DNA from: Myxococcales bacterium
GTDB lineage: Bacteria; Myxococcota_A; Polyangia; Haliangiales; Haliangiaceae
NCBI GenBank assembly: GCA_016716835.1
Contig: JADJUW010000002.1
Span: forward strand, 186,001 to 250,000
DNA: 64,000 nt
Reading direction: 5' to 3'
Under the pieces are notes generated by a model. That model searched no databases, had not been told where the DNA came from, and saw only the letters and a list, made by a program, of their open reading frames with translations. The position numbers and the translations under genes are program-made. Positions 8,461-16,085 of the stretch are shown here, piece after piece (the stretch's first letter is position 1; every line of letters begins with the position of its first letter).

Positions 8461-9616
8461 ACACGGTGCCGCGGGGGCTGGTCTCCACCTCGAGCGTGCC
8501 GCCGTGCAGCTGCACCAAGTTCTGCACGATCGCCATGCCAATGCCGGTGCCCTCGGGCTTGGTCGAAAAGAACGGCTCGTAGATGCGCTGCAGCACCTCG
8601 GGCGTAATGCCATGGCCGTTATCTTTGACCTCAATGATCACATGCTTGGACGAAGCGCGCAGCGCGAGCTCGACTCGACCGCCGGGGTTAACCGCCTCAA
8701 GCGCATTTCGCACCAAGTTAAACACCACCTGATGCAGCTTGGGGCCATCGATGCGCGCCAGCATTGGCGTCGCGCACGGCACGATGACCAACTCGACCTG
8801 GCGCGCGACGGCGCCCGGCCGTTCAAGCTCGACGACATGACCTAGCAGCACGCGCAGATCTTGCTCCTGCGTATCAAGCCGCGGTGGGCGCGCAAAGGCG
8901 AGAAAGTCGTTGAGCAGCGCGGTGAGGCGATCGATCTCGTCGTGCACGAGCTTGGCGGGTTCTTGCAGCGAGCGATCAACGCCGAGCTTGGCGAGCCGCC
9001 GTTGCAGCAGGCTGAGCTGCAACTTCGCCGAATTGAGCGGATTGCGAACTTCGTGCGCCAGGCCCGCGGTAAGCGCCTGCATGGCGGCGACCTTTTCATT
9101 CTGCCGCCGTCGCTCCTGTGCCAGCAATTGCTCTTCGGAGTGAACCTGGTAGTGGCGCAACATGATGGCGAGCTCGATATCAAACAGACGGTTGACGCTC
9201 TTGATCTGCTCGCTCAAACCAGCGCCTGCCGCGTCAGCACCACCGTACACGGCGAGCGCCTCGATATAGTCATTGCGGAGCACGTTCATCGCGGTGAGCA
9301 TGTAGTGCTGCGCCAGCCCGATCTGCACGTGGCGTCGCCCAATGCGTGACCGCCGTTGGTAGAACGCGTCGTCATACGGCCCGCGCAGGCCAGATTCCAT
9401 CCACGCGACCAACGAGCCTTTTTGCCGCTCGACTTGGGCGTCGTCCTGAAAGATGGCGCGCGCGCCCGCGTCGGCGAGCACCCGCTGATAAAAATGGTCG
9501 GCAAAGCGCGGAAAATGCGGCGCGAGCAGGGGCAACATGGCGCTAAGGCGCACGCCATCCGCGACCGAAAACTCGACGTACGCGAGCAGGTCTGGCAGCA
9601 CGGTTTCCTCGGACAC
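8423..9616 (-). CDS. Globin-coupled sensor histidine kinase (likely oxygen sensor)
   Basis: A soluble 397-aa kinase with no transmembrane segment. Residues 1 to about 160 form a protoglobin (globin-coupled sensor) domain with the proximal haem His96 in IGRRHVQIGL, which points to O2 or other diatomic gas sensing. A helical linker leads to the HisKA box with phospho-acceptor His188 (LAHEVRNPL), and then the HATPase with N box (NLVRNALEA), DNGHGI and GTGIGMAI. The start is taken as GTG 9616: a TACAGT -10 hexamer lies 8 nt upstream, and a longer reading would run into the repeat element. It is probably the partner of the NtrC-type regulator next door and lies convergent to the cbb3 operon. Confidence 0.88.
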   Translation of the reverse strand: MSEETVLPDLLAYVEFSVADGVRLSAMLPLLAPHFPRFADHFYQRVLADAGARAIFQDDAQVERQKGSLVAWMESGLRGPYDDAFYQRRSRIGRRHVQIGLAQHYMLTAMNVLRNDYIEALAVYGGADAAGAGLSEQIKSVNRLFDIELAIMLRHYQVHSEEQLLAQERRRQNEKVAAMQALTAGLAHEVRNPLNSAKLQLSLLQRRLAKLGVDRSLQEPAKLVHDEIDRLTALLNDFLAFARPPRLDTQEQDLRVLLGHVVELERPGAVARQVELVIVPCATPMLARIDGPKLHQVVFNLVRNALEAVNPGGRVELALRASSKHVIIEVKDNGHGITPEVLQRIYEPFFSTKPEGTGIGMAIVQNLVQLHGGTLEVETSPRGTVFKVLLPAVVAKS

Positions 9617-9624
9617 GGCGGCGC

Positions 9625-9630
9625 ACTGTA
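9625..9630 (-). promoter_or_regulatory. -10 element for leaderless transcription of the globin kinase
   Basis: TACAGT on the minus strand, 8 nt before the GTG start at 9616. It fits the TANNNT-then-start pattern seen at many genes in this window. Confidence 0.45.
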
Positions 9631-9658
9631 GCGCGGGAGGCGCGGATTGTCTGCGCAG

Positions 9659-9899
9659 ACCGGCAGGTGAGCGCACGTGTCTTCCTGCTCGCAGATAGAT
9701 GGTGGACCGGCCGGTGGTCGCACGTGTCTTCCTGCTCGCAGATAGCGTGCGGACCGGCAGGTGAGCGCACATGTCTTCCTGCTCGCAGATAGCACCCCTC
9801 CGGGGCACAGCGAGACGGCTGTGGTATCCACATCCCGAGGTGCTAGCCACACCGCCCTGCAATCTATGCTCGCGGAAGAAACGTGCGCCACCTGCCGGT
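9659..9899. repeat. Composite inverted-repeat element, copy 1
   Basis: Three 40-nt units (9659-9698, 9706-9745, 9753-9792) repeat at 47-nt spacing, each beginning ACCGGCNGGTG and ending GCAGATAG. A 67-nt core (9793-9859) follows, then one inverted unit of a related type (9860-9899, ending CACCTGCCGGT). The ends form imperfect terminal inverted repeats. A second copy with the same core is at 56135-56430 in the opposite orientation. The element has no coding capacity and separates the kinase gene from its regulator gene. Confidence 0.85.
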
Positions 9900-9945
9900 A
9901 CGATAGCGCGCCACTGACCGCCGCCACCTAGCCCAGAATGGCGCG

Positions 9946-11373
9946 TTATGATCGATCAGTGCGCTTGGTCGGCGCCACGACGGGTTCGCTTGAGCGCGCC
10001 CCCGAGCTGTATTCGTGGAGGCGATACTGAATGGTGCGGACGCCGACGCCGAGCATCTCGGCGGTCTTGGACGTCGAGCCGCCCGTCGCCTTAAGCGTCT
10101 CCAGTATGGCGTATTTTTCGATGTCGGCGAGCTTGGCGCCGGGAATGGGCGGCATGGCATTGCCCCCGGCCGCGCTCGCACTGCTCTGCACGAGCTCGCT
10201 GAGCAGGGCGGGCAGATCGCCAAGTTCAATGGTCGAGCCTTTGGTCATGACCACCGCGCGTTCGATCATGTTCTCGAGCTCGCGCACGTTGCCGGGCCAG
10301 CGGTGATGGTTCATGGCGTTCATCGCGGCGGCGCTGATGCCGGTAATTTGCTTTTGGTTTGCGACGGCAAAGCGATGCAGAAAATGCTGCGCCAGCAGCG
10401 GCAGATCGGTCAGCCGATCGCGCAACGGCGGCATCTCGATCGCGACGACATTGAGCCGGTAATAGAGATCTTCGCGAAAGCGGCCGGCGCGCACCGCCGC
10501 CATGAGGTCTTGGTTGGTCGCGGCGATTAGGCGCACATCGACGCGCGTCGGCGTGTTGCTGCCGACCCGCTCGAACTCTTGCTCTTGCAAGACGCGCAGC
10601 AGCTTGACCTGAATATTTGGGCTGATATCGCCGAGTTCGTCGAGAAACAGAGTGCCACCATCGGCCATCGAGAAGCGTCCATCGCGGCGATTTACCGCTC
10701 CAGTAAAGGCGCCCTTTTCATGGCCAAAAAGCTCGCTCTCAAGCAAGGACTCGGCGAGCGCCGCGCAGTGCAACTTGACGAAGGCGCCGCCGGCACGCGG
10801 CGAACGTTCGTGGATGGCATTGGCAATCAGCTCTTTGCCGGTGCCGCTCTCGCCCGTAATGAGCACGGTGGCGCGCGACGGCGCCACCTGATCGACCACC
10901 TCGAAGACACGTTGAATCGACGGGCTGGCGCCGACGATATTTTTCGGCGCCACGCGATCGGTTACGCGCTTGCGCAGCTCGGCGGCCTCGACGCGCAGCG
11001 ATTGGCCTTCGACCGTGCGTTCCAGCGAAATAAGCAACTCTTCAAAATTGAGCGGCTTGGTCAGGTAGTCGCGGGCGCCTTTGCGCATGGCTTCCACCGC
11101 CGAGGCCACGCCGCCAAAGGCGGTCATGACGATGATATCCGGGCTGGGGTCCTGCTTGCGCAGCTCGGCTACCAGCTCGATGCCGTCCATGCCGGGCATT
11201 TTGAGGTCGGTCAGCACGACGTGAGGCGCGAATTCTGCCACCTTGCCGAGCGCCTTAAAGGCGTCGGCCGCGGTCTCGACCTCATAGCCCTCGTCGCGCA
11301 AAAGCTCGGCGAGCGCGCTGCGCGCGTTGACCTCATCGTCGACGACTAAGATTCTTCCGAGTTTCGTTGCCAT
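9946..11373 (-). CDS. NtrC-family sigma-54-dependent response regulator
   Basis: A 475-aa activator. The receiver domain (about 1-120) has acidic residues DD at 12-13 and phospho-acceptor Asp56. The AAA+ domain carries Walker A GESGTGKE, the sigma-54 contact loop GAFTGA and a DELGDI Walker B region. A Fis-type helix-turn-helix (TAEMLGVGVRTIQYRL) is at the C-terminus. Start ATG 11373 gives the canonical receiver N-terminus; the longer reading adds nothing family-like. With the globin kinase it likely forms an oxygen-responsive two-component pair, and its targets probably include the -24/-12 promoters of ccoNO, usp and itself (inference). Confidence 0.93.
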   Translation of the reverse strand: MATKLGRILVVDDEVNARSALAELLRDEGYEVETAADAFKALGKVAEFAPHVVLTDLKMPGMDGIELVAELRKQDPSPDIIVMTAFGGVASAVEAMRKGARDYLTKPLNFEELLISLERTVEGQSLRVEAAELRKRVTDRVAPKNIVGASPSIQRVFEVVDQVAPSRATVLITGESGTGKELIANAIHERSPRAGGAFVKLHCAALAESLLESELFGHEKGAFTGAVNRRDGRFSMADGGTLFLDELGDISPNIQVKLLRVLQEQEFERVGSNTPTRVDVRLIAATNQDLMAAVRAGRFREDLYYRLNVVAIEMPPLRDRLTDLPLLAQHFLHRFAVANQKQITGISAAAMNAMNHHRWPGNVRELENMIERAVVMTKGSTIELGDLPALLSELVQSSASAAGGNAMPPIPGAKLADIEKYAILETLKATGGSTSKTAEMLGVGVRTIQYRLHEYSSGARSSEPVVAPTKRTDRS

Positions 11374-11404
11374 GACCGGGCCCTGGTGCCGCTGGGGGGG
11401 GTTA

Positions 11405-11420
11405 TGCGAGTACCGTGCCA
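11405..11420 (-). promoter_or_regulatory. Sigma-54 promoter of the NtrC-type regulator gene
   Basis: On the minus strand TGGCACGGTACTCGCA matches the RpoN consensus at all defined positions but one (C for T in the -12 box). The predicted start point is near 11394, about 21 nt before ATG 11373. Autoregulation is plausible. Confidence 0.65.
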
Positions 11421-11434
11421 GCCAGACGCGCGCC

Positions 11435-11539
11435 GCGGGTCGAAAAATCGCCCGAATCGCGCACATTTTGCGTTTACCCCCCCGTCTGCCGCAGGGTTTG
11501 CATGGTCGCGGCGAATCGGCGTCATTTTTCGCGACCCGC
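11435..11539. promoter_or_regulatory. Inverted repeat between the divergent ntrC-type and usp genes
   Basis: GCGGGTCGAAAAAT (11435-11448) and ATTTTTCGCGACCCGC (11524-11539) are inverted copies apart from a two-base CG insertion. They lie between the two divergent sigma-54 promoters, so they are a candidate activator site serving both. Confidence 0.35.
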
Positions 11540-11566
11540 AACCGTCCCGGTCCAGCGGTTGCGTGC

Positions 11567-11582
11567 CGGCACAAAAACTGCA
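11567..11582 (+). promoter_or_regulatory. Sigma-54-type promoter of the universal stress gene
   Basis: CGGCACAAAAACTGCA keeps the GG and GC pair at correct spacing, with three mismatches to the consensus. Exactly 12 nt separate it from ATG 11595, the same spacing as several other genes here. Confidence 0.55.
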
Positions 11583-11594
11583 CACTATCGCACC

Positions 11595-12503
11595 ATGTTG
11601 AAACACATCGCCGTTGGCATCGACCTCTCGTCTGGCTCGAACGAAGCGCTGGGCTACGCGGTGACCTTGGCCCGCCGCAACGGCGCCAAGGTGACGATGA
11701 TTTCGGTCACCACCTTGCCGCCAGCGACCGCGATATTCCCTCGCGCCGCCGGCCAGGCCGCCGAGCTCTACACCAAGCGCTCAAATGAAATGCTCGCGTC
11801 GCATCGCGCCGAGCTCGAGGCCTTGCGCGAGCGCGTCGCTGGCGGGGCGTCAGTGGAAATTTCAACCCTGATCGTGCCCGGCTTTGCCGATCGCGACGTC
11901 GCCACCGCGGCCGAGGAAATCGGCGCCGATATGGTTGTTGTCGGCACCCATGGCCGGGGTTTTCTCGGGCGCATTTTCATCGGCAGCGTCGCGGAACGCA
12001 CGGCGCGCTCATTTAACAAGAGCGTGTTGGTGACGCGCGGCGATCATCACCACGCCGATGGCGGCTTTCGCCGTATTTTGGTCGCGACCGACCTCTCGCC
12101 TCCGGGCGAGGTCGCGCTCGATCGCGCGCTCGAAATCGCCGCGCCGGGTGCCAGCATCGAACTCGTTCACGCGTGGCGCGATCCCTTGCAGGCGTGGTCG
12201 TTCGACCCCGCGGTGTCGCTTGCGTCATCCACGGTGTGGAGCGACGTCGAGACGGCGCTAATGGAAGAACTCAAGGCTACGGTCGCCAAGTCGGCCGAGC
12301 GCGCGTCGCATCAACCGCCTATCGCCATCCGCGCCTTGCTCGGTTACGCCGGCCAAGCCCTGGTCGCGCGCGCCCACGAAATGTCCGCCGATGCGATCGT
12401 CGTCGGCGCACACAGCCACCGCGGCGTCGCGCGCTTTCTGCTCGGTAGCACCGCCGAGGCCGTGCTGCGCCACGCACCTTGCTCCGTCCTCATCGCGCGC
12501 TAG
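11595..12503 (+). CDS. Tandem-domain universal stress protein (UspA family)
   Basis: A 302-aa cytoplasmic protein made of two Usp domains (about 1-145 and 155-302). Each has the ATP-binding pattern G-x2-G-x9-G-S/T or close to it: the first is GTHGRGFLGRIFIGS, the second the weaker GAHSHRGVARFLLGS. Such proteins respond to low oxygen or energy stress in many bacteria. It is divergent from the NtrC-type regulator and carries its own -24/-12 element, so it is a likely target of that regulator. There is no ribosome site before ATG 11595; the transcript would be nearly leaderless. Its TAG stop shares the CTAG at 12500-12503 with the convergent gene. Confidence 0.88.
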   Translation: MLKHIAVGIDLSSGSNEALGYAVTLARRNGAKVTMISVTTLPPATAIFPRAAGQAAELYTKRSNEMLASHRAELEALRERVAGGASVEISTLIVPGFADRDVATAAEEIGADMVVVGTHGRGFLGRIFIGSVAERTARSFNKSVLVTRGDHHHADGGFRRILVATDLSPPGEVALDRALEIAAPGASIELVHAWRDPLQAWSFDPAVSLASSTVWSDVETALMEELKATVAKSAERASHQPPIAIRALLGYAGQALVARAHEMSADAIVVGAHSHRGVARFLLGSTAEAVLRHAPCSVLIAR

Positions 12504-13864
12504 CGCGGAATCGATTCGCCAGCAGGCATCTTGATGCCCTTGGCCTTGGTGTAGGTCGCGCCGTCGACGAAGAGCACGGTGGCGATGTATTCGAGGGGGC
12601 GAACGCCGTCGGCCTGCATCGCGCCGACGAGGAATGAAGTTGGTGAATAGTTGGGCACGTCGCCGACGCCGGCGTTAAGGCCAGCGGCGGCGTCGCTCAT
12701 CTCGGACGCCGTCGCGCCAACCGCGCGCGCCTTGTAGAATTGCGAGAGGCCCGCCATTAGTGGCGCCACCTGCTCGGCGACGGCGCGGTGGCCCGACGAT
12801 AGGCGGGCGGCATTATCGCCGGTGGCAAAGATGGCATCAACCAGGCCATCGCGCAGCTCGAGCGCCGCGCCGGCCAGCGCCAGCAGCGGACCTTCGGCGA
12901 GGCCCACGCCGTCGTCGCTGGCGCTCACCAGCGGCATTGGCGCAAACACTGGGTCGACGCAGCTCGCGCCCTCGGAGCCCGCGGCCTCGATCTCCGCCGC
13001 GGTGCAGCCCGACAGCGCCAACATGTGCCAGACAAACTCAGAGCAATACATTGGCAACTCGGCCGAACTCTTATTGAGAATGATCTTGCCGAGCTCGGTC
13101 ACGGTTTGTTGCGTCGTCATTTGCTTGGCGACAAAGATCGGCATCAGATAGTCGCTTTGGAACTTTACCTTGCCGTAGGCGCGATTGCCGGCCACTAACT
13201 TGGCCCACGCGCGTAGCTGCGCACGCCGCGCGTCGTCAAAGCCCGCCGGCCGCACGATCTGGATCGCATCGACGCCAGCATCGACCGCGCCGCTTGCCGA
13301 CACGCCGCCGGCAAAGTGCAAGGCGTTGAATTGGCCGCTGTATTCGCTATCGAGCGGGCTATCGACATTAAACGCCGCGCCGTTCTTGGTGTAGACGAGG
13401 CTGGCGTGGGTGACGCCCATCTGGATATGTGGGTACGCCATTGAGCCGGCGAATTCGGGACGAAACGTCAGCGCGATGTCGCCGTCCTGTAGCACGCCCG
13501 CCTTGGCGAGTTGCCGCGACATGTCTTCGCGCGCCAACCGCTTGGCGGCAGGTGTGGTGCCGCTCTGCTTGATCGCAATAATGCGCAGGCCGGCATCGGC
13601 GACTTCGTCAGAGGCCTGCCACACCGTTGGGTAGCTATATTTTTGCCGTGCGAGCTCGGTATCCACCGCGCCCTTGGGCACGCTGAAATAAAACGGCATC
13701 TTAACTAATTGATCGGGGCGCCCGCTCTTGAGATCAAACGGATCGCCGTCGTCCCATTCGTCATCGCTGGGCTCGCCGATACAACCGCTCTGAGACACGA
13801 GGATCGACGCCGCAAGAGCGACGCTCGAGGTCAGGGTAAAAACACCATGGCTAAGTTTTCGCAT
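12500..13864 (-). CDS. Lipoprotein with a permuted papain-like (YiiX/NlpC-type) domain
   Basis: A 454-aa predicted lipoprotein: signal peptide, then lipobox ending SQSGC near residue 28 and an Asp/Glu-rich stretch. The pattern GDIALTF, then His153 in VTHASLVY, then Cys274 in MYCSEFVW matches the order of permuted papain-fold enzymes (YiiX/YebB-like), where His precedes Cys. Peptidase, amidase or acyltransferase activity is possible; the substrate is unknown. The C-terminal 150 residues are not recognised. A sigma-54-type promoter lies 11 nt upstream of ATG 13864. Confidence 0.65.
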   Translation of the reverse strand: MRKLSHGVFTLTSSVALAASILVSQSGCIGEPSDDEWDDGDPFDLKSGRPDQLVKMPFYFSVPKGAVDTELARQKYSYPTVWQASDEVADAGLRIIAIKQSGTTPAAKRLAREDMSRQLAKAGVLQDGDIALTFRPEFAGSMAYPHIQMGVTHASLVYTKNGAAFNVDSPLDSEYSGQFNALHFAGGVSASGAVDAGVDAIQIVRPAGFDDARRAQLRAWAKLVAGNRAYGKVKFQSDYLMPIFVAKQMTTQQTVTELGKIILNKSSAELPMYCSEFVWHMLALSGCTAAEIEAAGSEGASCVDPVFAPMPLVSASDDGVGLAEGPLLALAGAALELRDGLVDAIFATGDNAARLSSGHRAVAEQVAPLMAGLSQFYKARAVGATASEMSDAAAGLNAGVGDVPNYSPTSFLVGAMQADGVRPLEYIATVLFVDGATYTKAKGIKMPAGESIPR

Positions 13865-13875
13865 GGCACGGGTTA

Positions 13876-13891
13876 AGCAAGACGCGTTCCA
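13876..13891 (-). promoter_or_regulatory. Sigma-54-type promoter of the papain-like lipoprotein gene
   Basis: The minus strand reads TGGAACGCGTCTTGCT, one mismatch (A for C at position 4) from the RpoN consensus. It ends 11 nt before ATG 13864. Confidence 0.65.
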
Positions 13892-13966
13892 ATCGTGCGG
13901 TGCAGCGAGCTTGTGTCATTCCCATAGGTTAAGCGCGTCTTGGCGCAGGAGCGGCAAGCGGTGTGG

Positions 13967-14476
13967 TCAGTGGTGATGCCCGCCCGGCCCATGAAGGTGA
14001 CCGTGCTGCAATTCGTCGGGGTCAGCTGGCCTCACATGCTCAACCTTGCCGGTGAAGTAAAGGTCCACCCCTGCCATGGGGTGATTGAGGTCAAGCGTGA
14101 CCGAGGTTTCGCCAATCGCCTTGACCGACGCGCGCACCATATTGCCTTGTGGATCGCGCAGCGGCAGCACGTTGCCTACCGTCAACACGCCGTCGGGCAC
14201 CTTGCCGCTGGGATCGACAAACATGGCCTTCTCAACCTCGAAAATGGCCGCTTCATCGTAGACGCCATAGGCCTCGGCGGCAGCCACCGCAAACGCAAAG
14301 GCATCGCCCGCGGTAAGCCCGGCAAGGTTTTGCTCAAAGGTCGGAATCATCGAGCCATTGCCAAAGATGAAGCCAAGCGGCTCATCGCCGGACGTCGATT
14401 CGACCAAGCGGCCATCGGCGGTGCCCTCGGTTAAGGTGTAGTGCACCGTGACCACGCAGTTGGGCTTTATTTGCAT
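13967..14476 (-). CDS. SlyD-like FKBP-type peptidyl-prolyl isomerase
   Basis: A 169-aa protein with the SlyD-type split FKBP fold: N-terminal strand VTVHYTLT, the loop EPLGFIFGNGSMIPTFEQ, an inserted IF domain (about 70-125), then NHPMAGVDLYFTGKVEHV. The C-terminus is His-rich (HGHLHGPGGHHH), as in metal-binding SlyD. Cytoplasmic folding and nickel or other metal delivery are the known family roles. Start ATG 14476 gives the standard N-terminus; a longer open frame upstream lacks family similarity. It is divergent from the RiPP cluster. Confidence 0.9.
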   Translation of the reverse strand: MQIKPNCVVTVHYTLTEGTADGRLVESTSGDEPLGFIFGNGSMIPTFEQNLAGLTAGDAFAFAVAAAEAYGVYDEAAIFEVEKAMFVDPSGKVPDGVLTVGNVLPLRDPQGNMVRASVKAIGETSVTLDLNHPMAGVDLYFTGKVEHVRPADPDELQHGHLHGPGGHHH

Positions 14477-14854
14477 GGGGGTGTTCGTACCTTGGACGGG
14501 CTGGGTTTGTGAAGATTTCGTGCCAGCTACCATCCTCGACTCGCCGTCACGGAGCGCCCTTTTGCAGGTCCCGGGTAGCCGGCGAAACCCTTCCGGAATG
14601 CGTCGGGCCGGGCAGGGGTAATTGTAAATGCGGCAACGATTCGAGCATTTTGCGGTTTCCAACGTTTGTCTGGATCTCACGAGGTTGCACGGTTTTGCCG
14701 TCGCCGCCAACGTCTCTGAATCGCTGATGTATTTTTTTTGATTCATGGTCGAGGCGCTGGAAAAATCGATGCATCGCTGCGCGTTTGTGGCTGTTTTGGG
14801 CGGTCTCATTCGCATTGCTCGGCGGCGGCGCGGCGTTGTAGAAGTTTTTCAATT
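14477..14854. other. Intergenic region between slyD-like gene and the RiPP precursor
   Basis: 378 nt without a convincing gene. It contains a T8 run (about 14729-14736) and an AT-rich patch just before the precursor. A partial -24-like TGGCACG lies on the minus strand at 14519-14525, but its -12 box lacks the GC pair. No clear promoter for the precursor gene was found. Confidence 0.5.
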
Positions 14855-15085
14855 ATGAAAAACGAGACGCGTAAAAAATTATCTCTCTCCCGGCTGAAGA
14901 TTCAAAATCTCTCGAATGCCACCGGTGCTGAGGCCGGCGCCTGGGCGTGCAATAGCTGCAGGTCATTTCTGTGCGGCATTACCGACGGCTGCAGCTTGGA
15001 TCAGAATTCGTGCGACTGCGGCGACTCGGTGTTCATTTGTTCGCCGACCAAAGTCGTTAGCTGCGATGACACTCCAAGCGCCTAG
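14855..15085 (+). CDS. RiPP precursor peptide (thiazole/oxazole-type, Cys/Ser-rich core)
   Basis: A 76-aa peptide. Residues 1-30 look like a leader, with the pattern KKLSLSRLKIQNLS (7-20) that resembles leaders of several RiPP families. Residues 31-76 look like the core: eight Cys (32, 35, 40, 46, 53, 55, 62, 70), eight Ser and three Thr. Five Ser-Cys or Cys-Ser pairs are present (34/35, 46/47, 52/53, 62/63, 69/70), good sites for adjacent azoles. The stop is 8 nt before the SagB-type oxidase gene, and a fused cyclodehydratase follows. ATG 14855 is chosen because the leader motif starts there; the longer frame upstream adds unrelated sequence. The cleavage site and product structure are unknown. 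Confidence 0.8.
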   Translation: MKNETRKKLSLSRLKIQNLSNATGAEAGAWACNSCRSFLCGITDGCSLDQNSCDCGDSVFICSPTKVVSCDDTPSA

Positions 15086-15093
15086 TTGCCGCG

Positions 15094-16077
15094 GTGCCCG
15101 ATAGCCTGCAGCTTCATCCCAACACCGTCGTACGGTGGGCAGGCCAACGGCTGGTGATTTCGTGCCAGCCAACCGGCGATGTCTTCGCCGTTGATGACCC
15201 TGGTATTTGTGAAATCTTGCATGCGTTTGCGGCCCCCCGACCGCGCACGGGCCTCCAAATCGAGGGCATGAGCCCTGATGAGGTGGCCGACCTGGTGGAC
15301 GAGCTGTGTGGACTTCAAATTCTGCGCCCCGCCAACGCCCCCGCGTCGCCGTGGGAACCGCACGATGCCCTGTTCCACGCGACGAGTCGCAACGCGATGC
15401 GCAAGCTCAGTAGCGCGCCGGCAACGGCTGCCGTCATGCCGCCCGTTGGAGGCTTCGTCATCGCGTTGCCGCAGCCAGAGGCTAGCCTTTCGATGCCCTT
15501 GGGCGACGCGCTCACGTTGCGCCGCTGCATTCGCGATTTCGGCGCAGTGCCCATCGCCTTGCCACGCCTTGCCGCGCTGTTTTACTACGCCATGCGCAAT
15601 ACTCGCGAAATTATCGACCCAGGCGGCAGGGTCTCACAGGTGCAGCGGCCTTACCCATCCGGAGGCGCGGCGCACTCGCTGGAGGTGTATGCGGCGATTA
15701 ACGTTGCGGCCGTCGAAGCCGTGTCATCGGGGCTTTATCACTATTGCCCGCAACGCCACGTGCTTGAGCAAACCTCGTGCACCGCCAAGGACCTGCAGGC
15801 CATCTTGCAGCGGGCCCAAGCCGCGATGGGGTCGCCTTCACTTCCTCCCGTGGTGCTCGTCGTGACCAGTCGCTTCGCGCGCGTCGCCGAAGGCTATAGC
15901 GGTGGCGCCTATGCGCTCGTCGCCAAAGAAGTAGGGTGCCTGATGCAAACCATCCAACTAACCTCGACCGCGCTGGGCCTCGGCAGTTGTCCGCTTGGGG
16001 TTGGCTTGCCTTTGCCAAGCGCAGATCTCGAGCATGAGCCAACCGTCGGCGAAATCACGCTTGGCTTGCCAAGCTAA
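15094..16077 (+). CDS. SagB-type FMN-dependent azoline oxidase
   Basis: A 327-aa protein. The C-terminal two thirds are a nitroreductase-fold SagB domain: RRCIRDFG (about 148-155, FMN phosphate contact), PSGGAAHSLEVY (about 188-199) and GLGSCPLGVG near the C-terminus. Family members oxidise azolines to azoles on modified peptides. The first 95 residues form a small separate domain of unclear type. It starts with GTG 15094, 8 nt after the precursor stop, and ends 8 nt before the cyclodehydratase gene. No Shine-Dalgarno is seen, so translation coupling is likely. Confidence 0.88.
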   Translation: MPDSLQLHPNTVVRWAGQRLVISCQPTGDVFAVDDPGICEILHAFAAPRPRTGLQIEGMSPDEVADLVDELCGLQILRPANAPASPWEPHDALFHATSRNAMRKLSSAPATAAVMPPVGGFVIALPQPEASLSMPLGDALTLRRCIRDFGAVPIALPRLAALFYYAMRNTREIIDPGGRVSQVQRPYPSGGAAHSLEVYAAINVAAVEAVSSGLYHYCPQRHVLEQTSCTAKDLQAILQRAQAAMGSPSLPPVVLVVTSRFARVAEGYSGGAYALVAKEVGCLMQTIQLTSTALGLGSCPLGVGLPLPSADLEHEPTVGEITLGLPS

Positions 16078-16085
16078 CCATCACG

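Noticed and set aside
9617..9862. Longer start for the globin kinase reaching ATG 9862
   Set aside because: The extra residues are translations of the 40-nt repeat units; a -10 element and the globin domain both point to GTG 9616.
9659..9899. CRISPR-like array
   Set aside because: Spacing between units is only 7 nt, the spacers are not unique sequences of 25-40 nt, the array contains an inverted unit and no cas genes are present.
14510..14525. Sigma-54 promoter for the SlyD-like gene
   Set aside because: The -24 half is perfect but the -12 box reads CTTC instead of TTGC, so the critical GC is missing.
14738..14854. N-terminal extension of the RiPP precursor
   Set aside because: The upstream in-frame stretch is Arg/Cys/His-rich with no leader features; the leader motif begins just after ATG 14855.
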